A stretch of 64,000 bases of DNA from Prorocentrum cordatum (GCA_963575745.1 CAUYUJ010016299.1:1-64000); one strand, 5' to 3'. Counted from the stretch's first letter, positions 20,812-32,698 are shown. Made by a program: numbers and translations. Notes: a model not told the origin generated them from the sequence alone.

Positions 20812-20895
20812 CATCATCCTCATCATCCTCATCATCCTCATCATCATCACCATCATCATCATCATCAGCATCATCATCATCATCATCATCATTTG
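20013..20895. repeat. CAT/TCATCA microsatellite
   Basis: Almost pure TCA/TCC triplets with longer internal duplications (a block with TCATTACCATCCCCATCAT recurs near 20116, 20270 and 20609). Poly-His, poly-Met and poly-Asp frames here are artefacts. Confidence 0.95.
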
Positions 20896-21309
20896 TCTGT
20901 CCCTCTTCCTTTAGCTCCTCCTCCTCCTCCTCTTCCTGCTCCTCCTCCTTCACCCCCGCCTCCCCCGCCTCCTCCGCAGAGATGGCGGGGGGAGGCCGCG
21001 AGCCGCCCAGGGCCGGGCCTGGCGCTGCGAGGAGAGCCAGTCGCCCCACTCCTCCTCAAGCTGAACGACGAGCGCAGGCTGGAACTGGGTGGAAGTGCAG
21101 GGCATGGGGAGTCGCCGTCGCCGTCGCCGTCGCCGACGTCCTCGTTCCTCCTCCTCCTCCTTCTCCGCCTCCTCCTCCTCCTTCTCTTTCTCCTCCTCCT
21201 CATCATTCCTCCATCATCCCTTGTCATTATGAATACATCCTCCCGGTCGCACCCGCAGACGGGTCGGTGCCGATCGTTTCGCCTGAGACGCCATCACCAT
21301 CTAATGATC
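20896..21309. other. TCC tracts around a GC-rich unique stretch
   Basis: Pyrimidine triplet tracts at 20915-20975 and 21140-21205 flank GC-rich sequence. No supported gene. Confidence 0.5.
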
Positions 21310-21840
21310 CTGAAGCTTGAATTTGCAACGCATTCAAGGATGAATGGCTTCCAGGTTTCTGAATGTACCTTTCGCGCTAGCGTCGCGCACATCCTGTGTA
21401 AAAGTCTGTAGCATGTTCAATGATGGAGGGCAGTTCCGTTTCAAGTTGTGGTGTTCGCCTTGGCGCCACGCACTTCGTCCCATCTTCTACAGCATGTTCA
21501 AGGGCTCGTATGAAAGATGTCCCTGGAACGGCGTTCTGGCAATCTGGCACAACCTAAGAATGTCAGGACGAAACAATCACGTTGGTTCGCAACGTTGAAA
21601 TCCCAGGAACCGTGTTGTAGTACGGTTTGAGCTTTCGGGACACAACGGCCACGCTGATTCGCGGAGTTGAATACCCTGGAAACGGCAGTCTGGCATGGTT
21701 AAAGGTTCTCAAACGGTTTTCTTCAGATGGAGCACTTCTCGGAATGAACATCAAATATTGCAAGGGTCTATGAAAGCGGAAGTTGAACGGACGGGTGATT
21801 GCTGCAACATCGTTGATACGCCTTGGATGTATACTGGTCC
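21310..21840 (+). repeat. Dispersed repeat family, copy 2
   Basis: Shares landmarks with copy 1 (905-1477): GATGGAGGGCAG, GCGTTCTGG, CGTTGAAATCCC, GGTCTATGAAAG and a terminal GATTGCTGCAACATCGTTGA with TATACTGGTCC. It is directly followed by TCC repeats. Confidence 0.65.
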
Positions 21841-21930
21841 TCTTCCTCCGCTTCCTCCTCCTCCTCCACCTCCTCCTCTTCCTCATATCCTCCTCCTCCT
21901 TTTCGTCATCTTCCTCCTCCCCCATTTTCT
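21841..21930. repeat. TCC microsatellite tail
   Basis: Abuts the end of the dispersed repeat, as in copies 1 and 3. Confidence 0.8.
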
Positions 21931-22715
21931 TGATTCCGCGGCCGTACCGCCGCGAGTCCTGCAATGCAGGTTCCCCTGGACCCCGCCGACGCTGTCTTCG
22001 GACGTGAGGAGAGCCCCCCGAGGCCGCCGACGAGGCCAAGGGCGCCGTCGGCGTGAAACTCCTGGGGGTTCCACTGCCATGGGCCGCCGCGTCATTCAGA
22101 ACGGCAGCGCCACATGAGCGACGAAAAGAAACGGGTCTTACCCACGATGATGCAGCGACCTGATGCCGCGGAGTACGCGGGCCGCCAGCGTGGCACGCCA
22201 CATTGGAAACGAGGGCGCTCACGCGCGACCTTACGCAGGAACCTTACGCGCGAATGTCCGCGCAAACGCCCCCGTTTTTCTTCGTCGCCCCTGTGCTGTG
22301 AACGTTGCGGCGCCTCTTCACTAGGAGGTCGTATTCAGCTCCTCCAGCGGCAATGCCCTGGGAAACCCCGCGCCCCGACCACACGCGCAAACCACTTGCG
22401 CAACGTCGAACGTTTGCGCACGAGCCTCCACTTCAAGCCTGGGCAGCCCCACTCGGGGAGAGAGCCCGGCGGCTGCTTTCGGAGCCGCGGTTGCATGTCC
22501 GCGCTCCCGAGCGGTGTCCCATCACAGCGGCGCGTCGGCATGCTCACTTGTCGCATCGTGCGGTAGTCGCACTTCGACTGATAATCAGCCTGCGGCTCGG
22601 GGGTGCGACTTATCACGTCTGCCCGAAGAGCGATCATCCGCAATCGAATTCACAAATCTTTTCTGGCCAGCCACGCCTGCGTTGCTGAGGTCGCCGCACG
22701 ACGTGCTTACTTGAT
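21931..22715. other. Unassigned GC-rich region
   Basis: Open frames on both strands but no recognisable protein. Composition is unlike the nearby microsatellites. No RNA gene seen. Confidence 0.35.
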
Positions 22716-22860
22716 CATCCTCTTCCTCCGCCTCTTCCTCCTCCTCCTCCTCCTCCTCCTCCTTCCCCTCCTCCGCCCCCCCCTCCTCCTCCATATTCCC
22801 TCCCTCCCTCCATATTCCCTCCCTCCATCTTCCCTCCATCTTCCCTCCTCCCACCCAAGT
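22716..22860. repeat. TCC microsatellite with CCATATTCCCTCCCT minisatellite
   Basis: CTC triplets at 22720-22790, then about four units of CCATATTCCCTCCCT-type repeat. Confidence 0.75.
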
Positions 22861-23399
22861 GCGTCACCACCCCACATCACCAGCCAGTAGGGTTTGTGGC
22901 CCAAGCTTCCGCCTCAGGCACCGCCAAGGCCACGCCTCGTTGAGGCAGGGCCCGGTGGCACGCTTCGCGCGCATCGCGGCGTACATCACGCATGGCGCAC
23001 ATAGCACAGAACTCCACTGGCCAGGCTCTGTTACCGAGCAAAAAAATAAAGAAGTTAACGAAGTGAGTAGACGAAAACTATTGGCAAATGCGCCCGGGCA
23101 GGAGAGAAGGAAGGAAGGGAGGCGGGGGGGCGGCGAGGGGTGATCATTGCGTCGTAGTGGCGGCGGTCGTTGTGGTAGTGGTCGTGGGCGTCGTGATGGT
23201 GCCTATCGGACTGGTCGTGGCAGTTGTCGTGCAGGTGTTGGCGGTGGCGGTGGTCGCTGCGGTCGTGGTGGCGGGCGCGTCGTCGAAGCAGCGGTCGTGG
23301 TGGTCGTCTTGCTGGTGGTCGGGGCGGCGGTCGTCGTAGGGCGGGGGGCTGCTCTGAGCGGGCCTAACGCCCGAGCGCGCTCGGGGTCGAGGACCGTTT
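22861..23399. other. Unassigned region with GTGGTCGTG repeats
   Basis: 23150-23345 is a degenerate GTCGTGGTG tract. The remainder has no supported gene. Confidence 0.45.
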
Positions 23400-23759
23400 A
23401 CTGTAAAACCCCCGTGCTGGGGTTGCGGCGATCCCAGGCGGGGACGGCCTGATCTGTGGGCGCCGCGAAGCCTACGACCGCCTTGTGCTTCGGGGATTGC
23501 CAGCCGCGGCAGCTAATTTGGCGGTTGTTGCGCGACTCGCCCATCTGGCACGCGACTGCACGCCAGCCGCGCGGATCGAGGAGCTGGCTGCCGAGGCTGC
23601 CGTCGCGGCGCTGCTGGCAGCGGGGGCCAGGCGGGCAGACTGGGACGCAGAGCCGCCGCCTCAGGCGGCTGACGAAGTGCGCGTCGAGTTGGCCAGGATC
23701 GCCTGGTTGACGCGGGGGGAGCGAGCTGCCAGCTCCTGTCCCTCCGCGTCCGCAAGCTT
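23400..23759. other. Unassigned coding-like stretch
   Basis: A + frame (RGLPAAAANLAVVARLAHLA, then RIEELAAEAAVAALLAAG) is Ala-rich and helical-looking. It is opposite to the LINE remnant and may be the antisense of its C-terminal part. Not called. Confidence 0.25.
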
Positions 23760-24900
23760 ATGCGGCGATCCGCATCAGTTTCTCCCTGGTGGCCGCGGAT
23801 GCAGCTTTGCCCCAAGAAGGTCCTGCAACGTTGGTCGTGGTCCTGGCGCGCAGCCTATCCAGTCGAAAGGCGTTTGGAGGACGTCTGCCGCCTGGAGGGC
23901 CGCCTTCGCCTGGTCGAGCGTACGTTGTGTTTGCAGGCAACGGGCCCGGAATTCTTTCAGCGAGTTGGCCCACAGGCAGGTCATCACGTCGTGGAGCAGG
24001 AAAGCCCAGCTGGCGGCGTAGGCGGCGGGCGCCGTCGAAGAAGGCGCAGCATGGCTTGGAGGTGCTTGTGGGTGTCGAAGCTGTTCGAAGCTGTTCGAAG
24101 TAGCCGACGAAGATGCGGCCCAGCTGTTCCGCCCAGTTTCCCTGCAGGTTGGCGCGGAGGTGTTGCGTGACGCATCCGCGGATGAAGGTCTGCAGCTGAG
24201 TGAAGGCGCGCTCGGCCCAGAGGCCCGCCTGCCGCGGCTCCTGCAGGCGGGCGGCGAACGCCGCGGCCTCGGCCACGGCTGTGGCCTCGTCAAAGCCGGC
24301 CAGCGCGTCTAGACGGTGGCAGCGAAATGGTCGCTCCCTCCCGCTGACTACGCCTGGGTCTTGGTCTTATCTACTGCTAGGCCGTACCCTGTGAGGATGT
24401 CAACCAAGAGTTGCATGGCTTCGTCTGCGCACTCTGGCGGGACAAAACCATAATGTCGTCAAGACAGCTGAACACACCTGGAGACACGCGTAGAGCTCGT
24501 CGAGCGGGTCCGCGATGCCTGTTGCGAGGAGCGCTGATCAGAGCAGGCACCCCTGGTCCACGCCGCTGGTGGCTCGGACGCAGTGGGCTCGGTCTGCATT
24601 GGCGGGTGTTCAGGAACAGTCGAGGGGCCCCATGGCGCACGCTGTCCAGGACCTTGCCGCGCGGGATGCTGTTGAAGGCGTTGGAGCAGTCAAACGCCAG
24701 GGCGACCCCGCGTGGGCAAGCCTCCGAACGGGCGGTAAGACGCTGCGCGCCCGACGGTGCACTGGTGTGCTGAAGGATGCGGGCTCTTCGCCAGGCTCGT
24801 GGCCATGGCCGCAGCCAGCGCTGCGCGAGTGTCGTTGGAGGCCGGCGTGGACGTCAGGACCAGACGTCAACGCGCATGGGCAGAGGGATCACCGGCTGGC
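23760..24900 (-). pseudogene. LINE-type reverse transcriptase remnant
   Basis: Read on the minus strand with several frame changes. GVALAFDCSNAFNSIPRGKVLD (RT motif A, about 24640-24715) is followed by SGVDQGC (motif B, near 24550), FSCLDDIMVL (the catalytic DD motif, about 24445-24475) and ADEAMQLLVDILTGYGLAVD with KTKTQ (thumb-proximal motif, 24340-24440). Below 24280 a further open region (EAAAFAARLQEPRQAGLWAE) could be the C-terminal part. Motif spacing is right for a non-LTR reverse transcriptase. No endonuclease or full ORF is seen, so it is a decayed fragment. Confidence 0.65.
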
Positions 24901-25009
24901 TGGCTCTAGGGGGTGTCGGCGATGGGGGAGACGTCGTCGCCATCGCAATCGTCGCCACCGCCGTGCAGATGCCCGAACGTTCCACAGGTCCAGGTCGACC
25001 GACGGCCTA

Positions 25010-25755
25010 CCTTAAAACCACTCACACTGATGGAGGGCAAACAGTCTTCAAAAGTGGCCCTCGCCTAAGCACCGCGCACATTCGGATTACAATGTGACTC
25101 TCGTCCTAGCGTCGCGCGCACCCGTTGTAGGGATAGGGACGGAGGGCGTTTCTTTTTCAAAATGGGGATCCCCCCTACGTCTCGCTTACTTTGTAAGGCC
25201 AGAAGTGTAAACATGTTCCACAGTTGCACGGATGGAGGGCGACTCCTTTTCAAACTGGGGATCTCGATTCAGTCTGCATGACCTGAAGTGCACGGCAAAT
25301 TCGTGTCGTGACGCCTTGCGCGTTGATTTCTGACACCGCGTGGATCGTTCAAAATTGACCGATCGCGACTTCCGATAGCGCAGATCGTTCGATTCTGGGC
25401 CACTGACGGTCCCCATCCTTGAAGGCCCGCGCTGGGGTCGCCACCGCGTCGACACGACACGAACCCATCGCAAGCCTGTGCAACGATGGTGGAGGCCAAC
25501 TCCTTTCTACACCTGGACTCGCGCTTGACACTTCCTTGAACTTTATGTCCCCACATCTTGGTGTTCCTGATAGCTCGAAGGATGCAGGGCAGTTCCACTT
25601 CAGTGCGGGACACTCGCAAGAAGCGGCAAGCCTGTGAGGCGGGTCGTCTTTTTCTTCAAGGGAGCGATCTTACCGTGTTGACTGAGGAGGGGCTGGGCTT
25701 GGGACAGAGGGGGGATTGCAGCATCGTTGTTGCATCTGTGGTTTACTCTGGTCCC
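25010..25755 (+). repeat. Dispersed repeat family, copy 3
   Basis: Tandem GATGGAGGGC units with TTTTCAAAATGGGGATC and CCTAGCGTCGCGCGCA (25025-25270), then a tail GATTGCAGCATCGTTGTTGC with TTTACTCTGGTCCC (about 25710-25757). It is followed at once by CAT repeats. It is the most diverged of the three copies. Confidence 0.55.
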
Positions 25756-26070
25756 TATCATCATCCTCACCACCATCATCATCATCAGCAGCAGCGGCAG
25801 CAGCATCACCATCACCATCACCATCACCATCACCATCGCCATCACCACCACCACCACCATCACTATCACCATCATCCTCACCACCATCATCATCGTCATC
25901 CTCATCATCATCATCATCACCATCGTCATCACCATCACCATCACCATCACCATCATCATCAGCAGCATCAGCATCTTCAGTGTCATCATCATCGTCCTCA
26001 TCAGCATCATCAGCGTCATCACCATCACAATCACCATGACCACCATCAGCATCATCATCAGAATTCCTGC
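25756..26070. repeat. CAT/CAC microsatellite
   Basis: CATCAC and CATCAT triplets. His- and Met-rich frames are artefacts. Confidence 0.9.
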
Positions 26071-26640
26071 CTTCCTCTTCCTCCGCCGTCCACCCTCACC
26101 TCCTCACTCTTGGAGAGGGCGAAAACTGGCCGACGGGGAACCATGAGATGGAGGGGGGGTGGGGAGGAGGAAGACACGTGGGAGATGCATTGCCCACTGA
26201 AAGGAAGGAGAGGGAGGTCCAAATCATAGAAAAAGGGGGAGTCGGAAAATGGGGATGGTAACGTCCATCCGAAAAGTTGCCCATGGAGGAGTTTTCTCAG
26301 TTCTCCGCCTAGGTTCCCTCCTCAGGCGAGACACGTGGGACACATGAATGGTGAGGAGGAACGGGAGTAGATGACGGAGAGGGAGGAGGCAAGGGAGGAA
26401 AGGGTAGGAAAATAATGGGGAGATAAGAAGGGGTAGGAGGACGAGACCGAGAACGAGGGCGGCGGCCTGCCTCCGAAGAGGCAGGTCAAAGAAAAGAAAA
26501 CAACGGGCAACGGGAGTGGGCGGCCAGGCTTCGCGCGAGCCGCTCACCCCAGGCAGGCCGCACAGGAGGGGAGACATTGTTTTAACGTCGCAGCGCGGCA
26601 GAGGCAATCCGCACGCGGGTTCTAAAGGTGGTCGGGCTAC
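26071..26640. other. Unassigned purine-rich flank
   Basis: No supported gene. It is the left flank of the LTR element. A 15-mer (ACAGGAGGGGAGACA, 26561-26575) also occurs just outside the opposite LTR (36626-36640). Confidence 0.4.
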
Positions 26641-26888
26641 TGCAGAACCGGAGAGCTTTGGGCCTTCGTTCCCCCGGAACCGCAGCGGGGTCCGGCGGCG
26701 GAGCCCGCCAACGCTCAAGAGCGAGGGGGCCCTGTTCGTCCCTCGGCGAGCGCGTCCGTATGCCAAAATGCTCTCGGGCCGGCTCGAGCCGAGCCACCAT
26801 CAGAAGGCGAGAAGGGAAAAGGAGGGGGAAGGGCACGATAAGAGGGTGAGCAAGGGACAGGTCCACTAGGAGCCCGTCGGTTTTCACA
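26641..26888 (-). repeat. LTR (3' LTR of the minus-strand element)
   Basis: Begins TGCAGAACCGG and ends TTTTCACA in + strand coordinates. Aligned end to end with 36365-36613. Confidence 0.75.
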
Positions 26889-26999
26889 CGGGTTCAGTAA
26901 CTTGGCGGATCTGGGCACGCTCCATTCACAAATCCAAAAATAGTTCCCATAATACAAGGGGTATGTATTAGCGCACGAATAAACACGGCGAGAGCGACC

Positions 27000-27032
27000 C
27001 GCACACACACACACACACATATACACATATAC

Positions 27033-27065
<33 letters not shown>

Positions 27066-27165
27066 TGTGTGTAAGTGATTATATATCCAAATATATACAC
27101 ATATACACATACGTACATACACACACATATATATACATGTATATATATGTATATATAAGACAGCA
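27000..27165. repeat. CA/TA dinucleotide microsatellite
   Basis: ACACAC followed by ATATAC and ATACAT repeats. It lies between the 3' LTR and the end of pol. Confidence 0.9.
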
Positions 27166-27282
27166 CGCTGGCAAGCATCACTCATCGCCATCATCTCCCC
27201 CGCAGCTAACACTGTCTTTCTCTCCGCAACAGACTATGTTATTCCTTCTCTCGGCGGGCCCCTCGCCCGTTCACACGCCGGG

Positions 27283-28580
27283 CTACGCCTCCAGAGCTCC
27301 TGACGTGAACTTCCCGACCTTGACTAGCTCCTTCATGCGTGTCTCCCAACGCTCTCGAACCACACGCCTGGACGTTTTCGCCATCTCGGCCCTGAACTCG
27401 ATGCTCCAGGTGCCGAGCTCCAGCGCCTCCCGCGAATCATATGCGGGCATATCCTGGGTCAACACGTCACCTAGCATGTTGCTTACATCTGTCCACCTTA
27501 CCATGGTCTGAGGCCTGTCCAGAATCTCACGGATACTCGCCAACTCCAAGTTCACCGACTTTTGAGCTGAACTGCCGACGCCCGCATCTGAGTTGAGCCT
27601 GTCATGTCCGTCCTTGGAGTCCGTCACCACCGTCGTGGGGATCTGCCAACGGGACAGCCTCATACTTGCGCCCCTTGCCACGGGGCCGTAGATCACCTCC
27701 GCCATCTGATCACGTAATCCATGAGCCACGCCCACTGCATCAACAAAGGCAATCACCTCCGCCGCGTAGGAGTTTCTCGCCGCTCTCTTCAGCTCGTGGC
27801 TCGCCCCCTCCAGCAGCGAGAATCGCCCGGCGCCTCCGTCCACGAGCTCCTTGTCTGCCCGCAAGATCAGGTAGCCGCCCTGGGCCCCGATCTCCTCCGT
27901 CGCTGGGCCCGACTGCAGCGCCGCCCCGCCCTTCATCGGGTTACCCAAAGAGCTGTCCGACACCACCTCGAGGCCAAACCTCTCGATGCCGATCGGCCGC
28001 GTCGTGATCTTGAGCGTCGCGTCGCGCTTCAGCCCCCTCAGCGCCTGGTTCGCGCTGATAAGCGCCGAGACTCCCGGCCCCTTCTCGCGGCCCTTCTCGC
28101 GCTGCAGCACCGCTAGGTCGTGCGAGTAATCCACGCACAGCCTGGTCACGACCCAGTCGATCTTGCCGACCACCTGCTGGCGCTGCTTACACTCCATCGC
28201 GCCCATCGGCAGATGTGCCGCTGCTCGTCGGCTGCCGGGCACAGTCACAGGCTCCAGTCCGGCCATGTATTCCATCATGTCGCCGTCGATAGCTCCGTCA
28301 GGCTGCCGCTTGAAACGCCGGCCGCAGAACACGACATCGCCGTGCCCCTCACTTCCAAACCCGCACTCTTGCCCAACGCGCCCATCACCTTCGTCATCTT
28401 GTCGTTGCCTGTCCAAAGGAAGTCGTCCGCGCAGATGCAGACGCAGCCCCACAGGCTGTCAGGCCCTCGTTTCTTCGCCTTCGGGTCGCGCATCACTAAG
28501 AAGGCGGGGTCCGAACGAGAGGCCTCCAGCCCCGGCCTGCGAGCCACTGAAATGCATTCCTGAGGCGCCCCTTTGTCTGC
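27283..28580 (-). pseudogene. copia-type RT C-terminus and RNase H
   Basis: The upstream frame (about 28580-28300) reads LEASRSDPAFLVMRD and CVCICADDFLWTGND, the RT catalytic ADD with the usual downstream context. A frameshift near 28290 leads to the 389-codon frame with FCGRRFKRQPDG and YMAGLEPVTV (RT thumb/connection), QQVVGKIDWVVTRLCVDYS, then RNase H: VVSDSSLGN (Asp), ARNSYAAEVIAFVDAV (Glu), TVVTDSKDGHDRL (Asp), SIREILDR and [16 protein letters not shown]. It stops at 27283-27285. The order and spacing are those of Ty1/copia Pol. Finger and palm motifs upstream of SDPAF are missing. Confidence 0.75.
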
Positions 28581-28649
28581 GCACGCGGCCACCTCCGAGT
28601 GGTTGGGCGAATTCAACTCGACCGCCTCCGAGCCGAACCGCAAGCAGAA

Positions 28650-29555
28650 TTGTCAACATACAATGAAAGAGCCCGCCACGTCGGGCCTCTCCGCCTTGGC
28701 GCTGGCGCGCGCCGCCCCCCGCGACCCGCGCGCGCCTCTTCGCGTAGCCATGTCGCCATGACGCGCGCATTCCCAACGGTAGCTCTCGACTTGAATCGCC
28801 CGCCTGCCGGGTCTTCCGCCTGCAACGCATTCCCCCCCCTCGGCGGGGCGGCCCCCTACCCGCGCGCGCGCCTTCCTCGCGCCCTGAACGAGCGCGCGCG
28901 TGAGCTCCAAGGCCCCTGCGTCGGCCCGCAGAAGGCTCAGGACTGACCGAATGTCCTTGAAATAATAAGCCAGCGCCCCGACACGATGGCAAAACGCCCT
29001 CATGACTTCGCGCGCCACTGGGGTCGGAGGCCACGGCTGGACTCCCACCGCCGCGCATGCCTGCCCGTAGAGCTCCACCGCTGCCGGGCGCTGCTTAGGG
29101 GATCTCCACGCGCAAAATTCTCGAAATGCCGCGAACATCTGAAACTTGCGTGACTTGGCTGCACTCAACCCTACGGCGCGCGTGATTTCAGCCCGCCGCC
29201 GCGGGGCACCTGCCCGCGCGAACCCCCATCCCGGCCGGCGCGCGAGGAGAGCGGGGCCACGGGGGCGGCGCACGCGGGCGCGCCAATTCCCGCTGCGAAG
29301 CCACACGGCACCGCGCGCATACAGCGCGCGTGCCTCAGCGATGCTGCCAACACTGTCGGCGCCGGCACCTGCGCCCCACATGCCCGCAGCGGCCGCGCTG
29401 CCCCCTGGCGCGCCGTCGCGGCGCGCCTGGCCAGTGGCCCTCGCAAGCGTGATCATGGACAAAGCCTCAAGCGCCCTCTCCTGGGTCGGCGGCTCTGCCC
29501 GCGCTCGCGGCCCCGCTGGCTTAGGTGTCATTGGGCTGGGATTTGTTTTAAGCAT
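28650..29555 (-). pseudogene. Possible tyrosine-recombinase core-binding fragment
   Basis: A 300-codon minus frame contains AAKSRKFQMFAAFREFCAWR, VGVQPWPPTPVAREVMRAF and GALAYYFKDIRSVLSLLRAD, then LVQGARKARARVGG. This pattern (Trp-Pro-x-Thr-Pro, a short helix, a Tyr/Ile-rich helix, then GARK) resembles the N-terminal SAM-like domain of tyrosine recombinases used by DIRS and Crypton elements. No catalytic domain follows: the sequence runs straight into the copia RT remnant. It could be another DNA-binding domain. Confidence 0.4.
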
Positions 29556-29620
29556 GCGGTGTGCCTATTAGCTTCGATTAGCTTCAATTAGCTGCTACTA
29601 GGTCCTACTACGCCTGCACA
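29556..29620. repeat. AGCTAAT-type block (left)
   Basis: TTAGCTTCGATTAGCTTCAA and TTAGCTGCTACTAGG. A larger block of the same words lies at 34262-34460, so the two may mark the ends of an inserted segment. Confidence 0.5.
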
Positions 29621-30379
29621 CTGGCCCGCCAAAACTCTTGACCAGGGAGCGACGCGCCGGCGCCGCCAGCCCTCGGGCCGCCTTGCGGGGCGCTCTGGGG
29701 CGCCCCTTAAAACCGCGAGGCAAGAGCGCGCCCACCGCGCTCGGGCGGGCTGCTCGCAGGAAGCTGAGGGCGCACGCCGCGCTGGCGACAGCGCAGCCGC
29801 GAGGAAGGAAGGAAAGGAAGGCGAGGGGAAGCGCTATGGCGCTATGGCGGAAGCGCGGTGCCCGAGCGCTCGCTCGGCCGCCTCAGCCACGCCGCGCGCG
29901 CGGGGACTGCGCCCCCGACTTCGGCGGGCGAGCTGGGGCGCCGCGCCCAGCCTCCGAACTGCCGCGCCGAGCTGGGGCGCCCCTGGGCCGTGAGAGTTGC
30001 CGCCCTGAGCGGGGTTGCCTTTCGACCCCGACCGAGGCGCGCTCGGCCAAGATGAGGAAAAGGCCACGGACCAGGAGGGAGAAGAGGCCGGGAAAGAGGG
30101 GGGGCGAGGAGGAAGGGGCGGGGGGGGGACAGGGCGAGGAGGAGCACGGAGACGAGGCCGAGCAGGAGGGTTAGAAGAATAACAATCAGCATAAACCTAA
30201 ATTTTCGGAGGTCCGCGCGGATTTCTGAAATCGCCGCTGGGCCCCTCCAGGAGGCGGCGCCGGAGTCGCCGCCAAGGGGGCCCGCCGCCGACCCGAGAAA
30301 TCCGCGCAGTCTTCCGAAAGTCTATGCTCGAGATAGGTGTCGCCCAGTTTTTCTAGCGGCTGCATGTGCATATTGTTTT
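29621..30379. other. GC-rich region, no gene assigned
   Basis: High-GC sequence with long open frames on both strands and no recognisable protein. Purine-rich at 30060-30170. Confidence 0.35.
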
Positions 30380-32650
30380 GGATGTCCGGCCCAGGCGGCC
30401 CTTGCTGTCGACGTCTTGCCTGCCCCGTCGCCGGGGGAGAACGAGTCGACTGTCTGGGGCCCGTTGCCTGGCGGCCCCCCGGCGGGCGCGAAGACACTAT
30501 CGCAGCGGCGCTTCGCGTGGTCGTTGACCGCGTGACGGCCTGCGCTCGGAGCGGGGCCCTGCGGGTGGTTTACCTCGTCACGGGCGACGCGGTGGCGACC
30601 AACTTGGCGGCGGCCAAGCGCCTCCCGTCGTCTTTCTCGGGCGCCGAGAACATCCAATACCTGCGCGCCCGCGGAAGTGCGCCCCCCGCCAAATCAACCT
30701 GGCGGCACAATACACGATAACGGGGAAGGCGCTCAAAGACCCTGTTGAGGGAGACGCAATCCGCGGCGCCTGCGCGCGCATCTTCAAATTCCTGAACCCT
30801 GCTTACTACGAGGGATGCTGAGTCCCCCATAGACACCACGCGACCACGAGGTTCCGCATCGAACCTTTGGACCGCGAGCAGGCGAGTGCGCGCGCTGAGC
30901 AAGCGCGGGCCCACGCGAACTTGCGCGGGCCGGATGCGATCCCAGACGCCGCGCTCAGCATCCTGAGCGCGACGTTCGGCGATCTAGTCCACCAGGCCAT
31001 GCGGCCCGACGACGTGGACACGGGGACCTCGCGCGCCACCCCTTGCGACGAACTCGAGAAGCGGATTCTGCGCTGCGAAGAGCGGCCTCTGACTACCAGG
31101 TTCTGGGCGTTCGCTTTGCGCGCGCGGGCGCTGCCCCCGGCCCGCGTCTCTCAGCTGGGCCCGAGGTCCACCTGGAAGCTGACGCGCGCGCCCGCAAGAA
31201 GGGCAGTTGCAGAGGCTGAAACGCGCTCTCAGAATTCTGGGCCTCGCCGAGCACGGACGCGGAGTTGAGGGCGGCGGCCTTCTGCTTGCAATTGACTTCG
31301 CGTAGCCAAAACACGGTCTCCAAGACTTCTCGGGGGCCCCCCGTCCTCGCGCATCTCGGACAAGGGGCCGTCCAGAAAGAAACCGCCTGCACCCCCGAGT
31401 CTCTCCTCGCCCACGTCTGCGATGACGCGCAGCTGCCTGCGGGTGAAGGGATCGTCGCATTGCTGGCCACCGCGGCTCACCTGGTCGCCAGGATGGACGC
31501 GTTCAACGGGTGCCCCCATCGCCCTGTGGAGGTGCACCGAGAGGTGAAATCCAGACAACTAGATGACGGAACGCTTAATTTCCTTGCAGGCCCCAGGTCG
31601 AAAGGAATATTATGTTTTTCTTCGCATTCTATGTCGTCGGCAGCAGGCTGTTTCCGTTTGTTGTTTCTCCCTTGTTGCCGTGCTCGATCTGCGGCTTTTT
31701 TTCTGGGTCGTTCAGATTGCGCCTCTGTTCGTTGACGCGCATGTCGCCGTGCCAGATAGGTCAACGAGGACGATTTGGACGAGGGTTCTTCCTTGCCCTT
31801 GCAACAGAGGGCCCTCCAGGAGCCGCCCGAAGCGGCAGCCTCGACGTATGTGCTATCCCACGAAGTCCAGCGGGACATTGAACAAAATGCTGCTGAACGG
31901 CGCCGCCACCACGGCGGGTGCGGAGAAGCTCCGCATTTTCTTGCTTGACCGCGACATCGCCCGACCCGCCGCGCGTCGAGCCTCGTTGTCCTCGGAGGCA
32001 GCGCGTGCCGGTCAAGCGCTCCGAGAGACGCCGGCTGCGTTCTTTGTCTGCAGCTTCGAGGTGCCCGGCCCCCCCCCCGTCGCCCTCGGGGTCTCCAGGG
32101 GAAAGCGGGGCATCCAGGGGCGTCCCGGGGCCTGCACTTCGTTCTCGCTCCCTGCCCCCCATCCTCGCACTCCTCTTCGTCCTCTTCCGCCCTCCCCCAT
32201 CCCCGCCCCTTGTCTTGCAATTCCCCACGAGGGGGAATATCCTTCGACGCCACCGAGCCACGAGGGCGGCGCCCAGGTCTGACATCGCGACGACGCAAAA
32301 AGAAACCCGACCGCAACACAATTCCCATCGCACTTCGGCGTTGCGCAAGAACCCGCACTTCGTGGTTGTTGAGCCTGGGCCGCCACCCACTCTGTCCTTC
32401 GACGAACCTGCCATCCAAGATTACATCGATGCTAATTACGCCGCTCTGACAGAGGAGTTGGACAGGGTGAAACCGAACGCTTCCAATAGCAAGGCCCGCG
32501 GCAAGCCGCTGGCCCCTGCCACGAACAGAGAGCGGCTCGAGCGGATGGAAGAACACGCAGAAGATTGGGGCATTGCGTTCAGTTCAGCAACGCAGGAGAG
32601 ACGGAAGCTTCTCAGAGATTGGTTCTGGACCGCGCGGCGCCAACAGTGCT
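30380..32650 (+). pseudogene. Conserved-looking gene of unknown function, nested, frame-broken
   Basis: A series of + strand blocks in changing frames reads like one protein. The blocks are RVTACARSGALRVVYLVTGD and IQYLRARGSAPPAK (30500-30700), ITGKALKDPVEGDAIRGACA and RIFKFLNPAYYEG (30715-30820), FRIEPLDREQ (30853), LRGPDAIPDAALSILSATFG and TSRATPCDELEKRILRCEE (30920-31085), TRFWAFALRARAL, LRAAAFCLQLTSRSQNTVSK (31265), LAHLGQGAVQ, GIVALLATAAHLVARMDAFN (31447-31510), DLDEGSSLPLQQRALQE (31770-31820) and, after a gap, SFDEPAIQDYIDANYAALTE (32396-32455) with WFWTARRQQ (32620). I recall this sequence type as a multicopy family in dinoflagellates but know no function. It lies antisense to, and inside, the copia element. 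Confidence 0.5.
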
Positions 32651-32698
32651 GCTCGCCCTCCGCCTCGCCCTCTTCTTTATCCTATTCACCTCGTCTTG

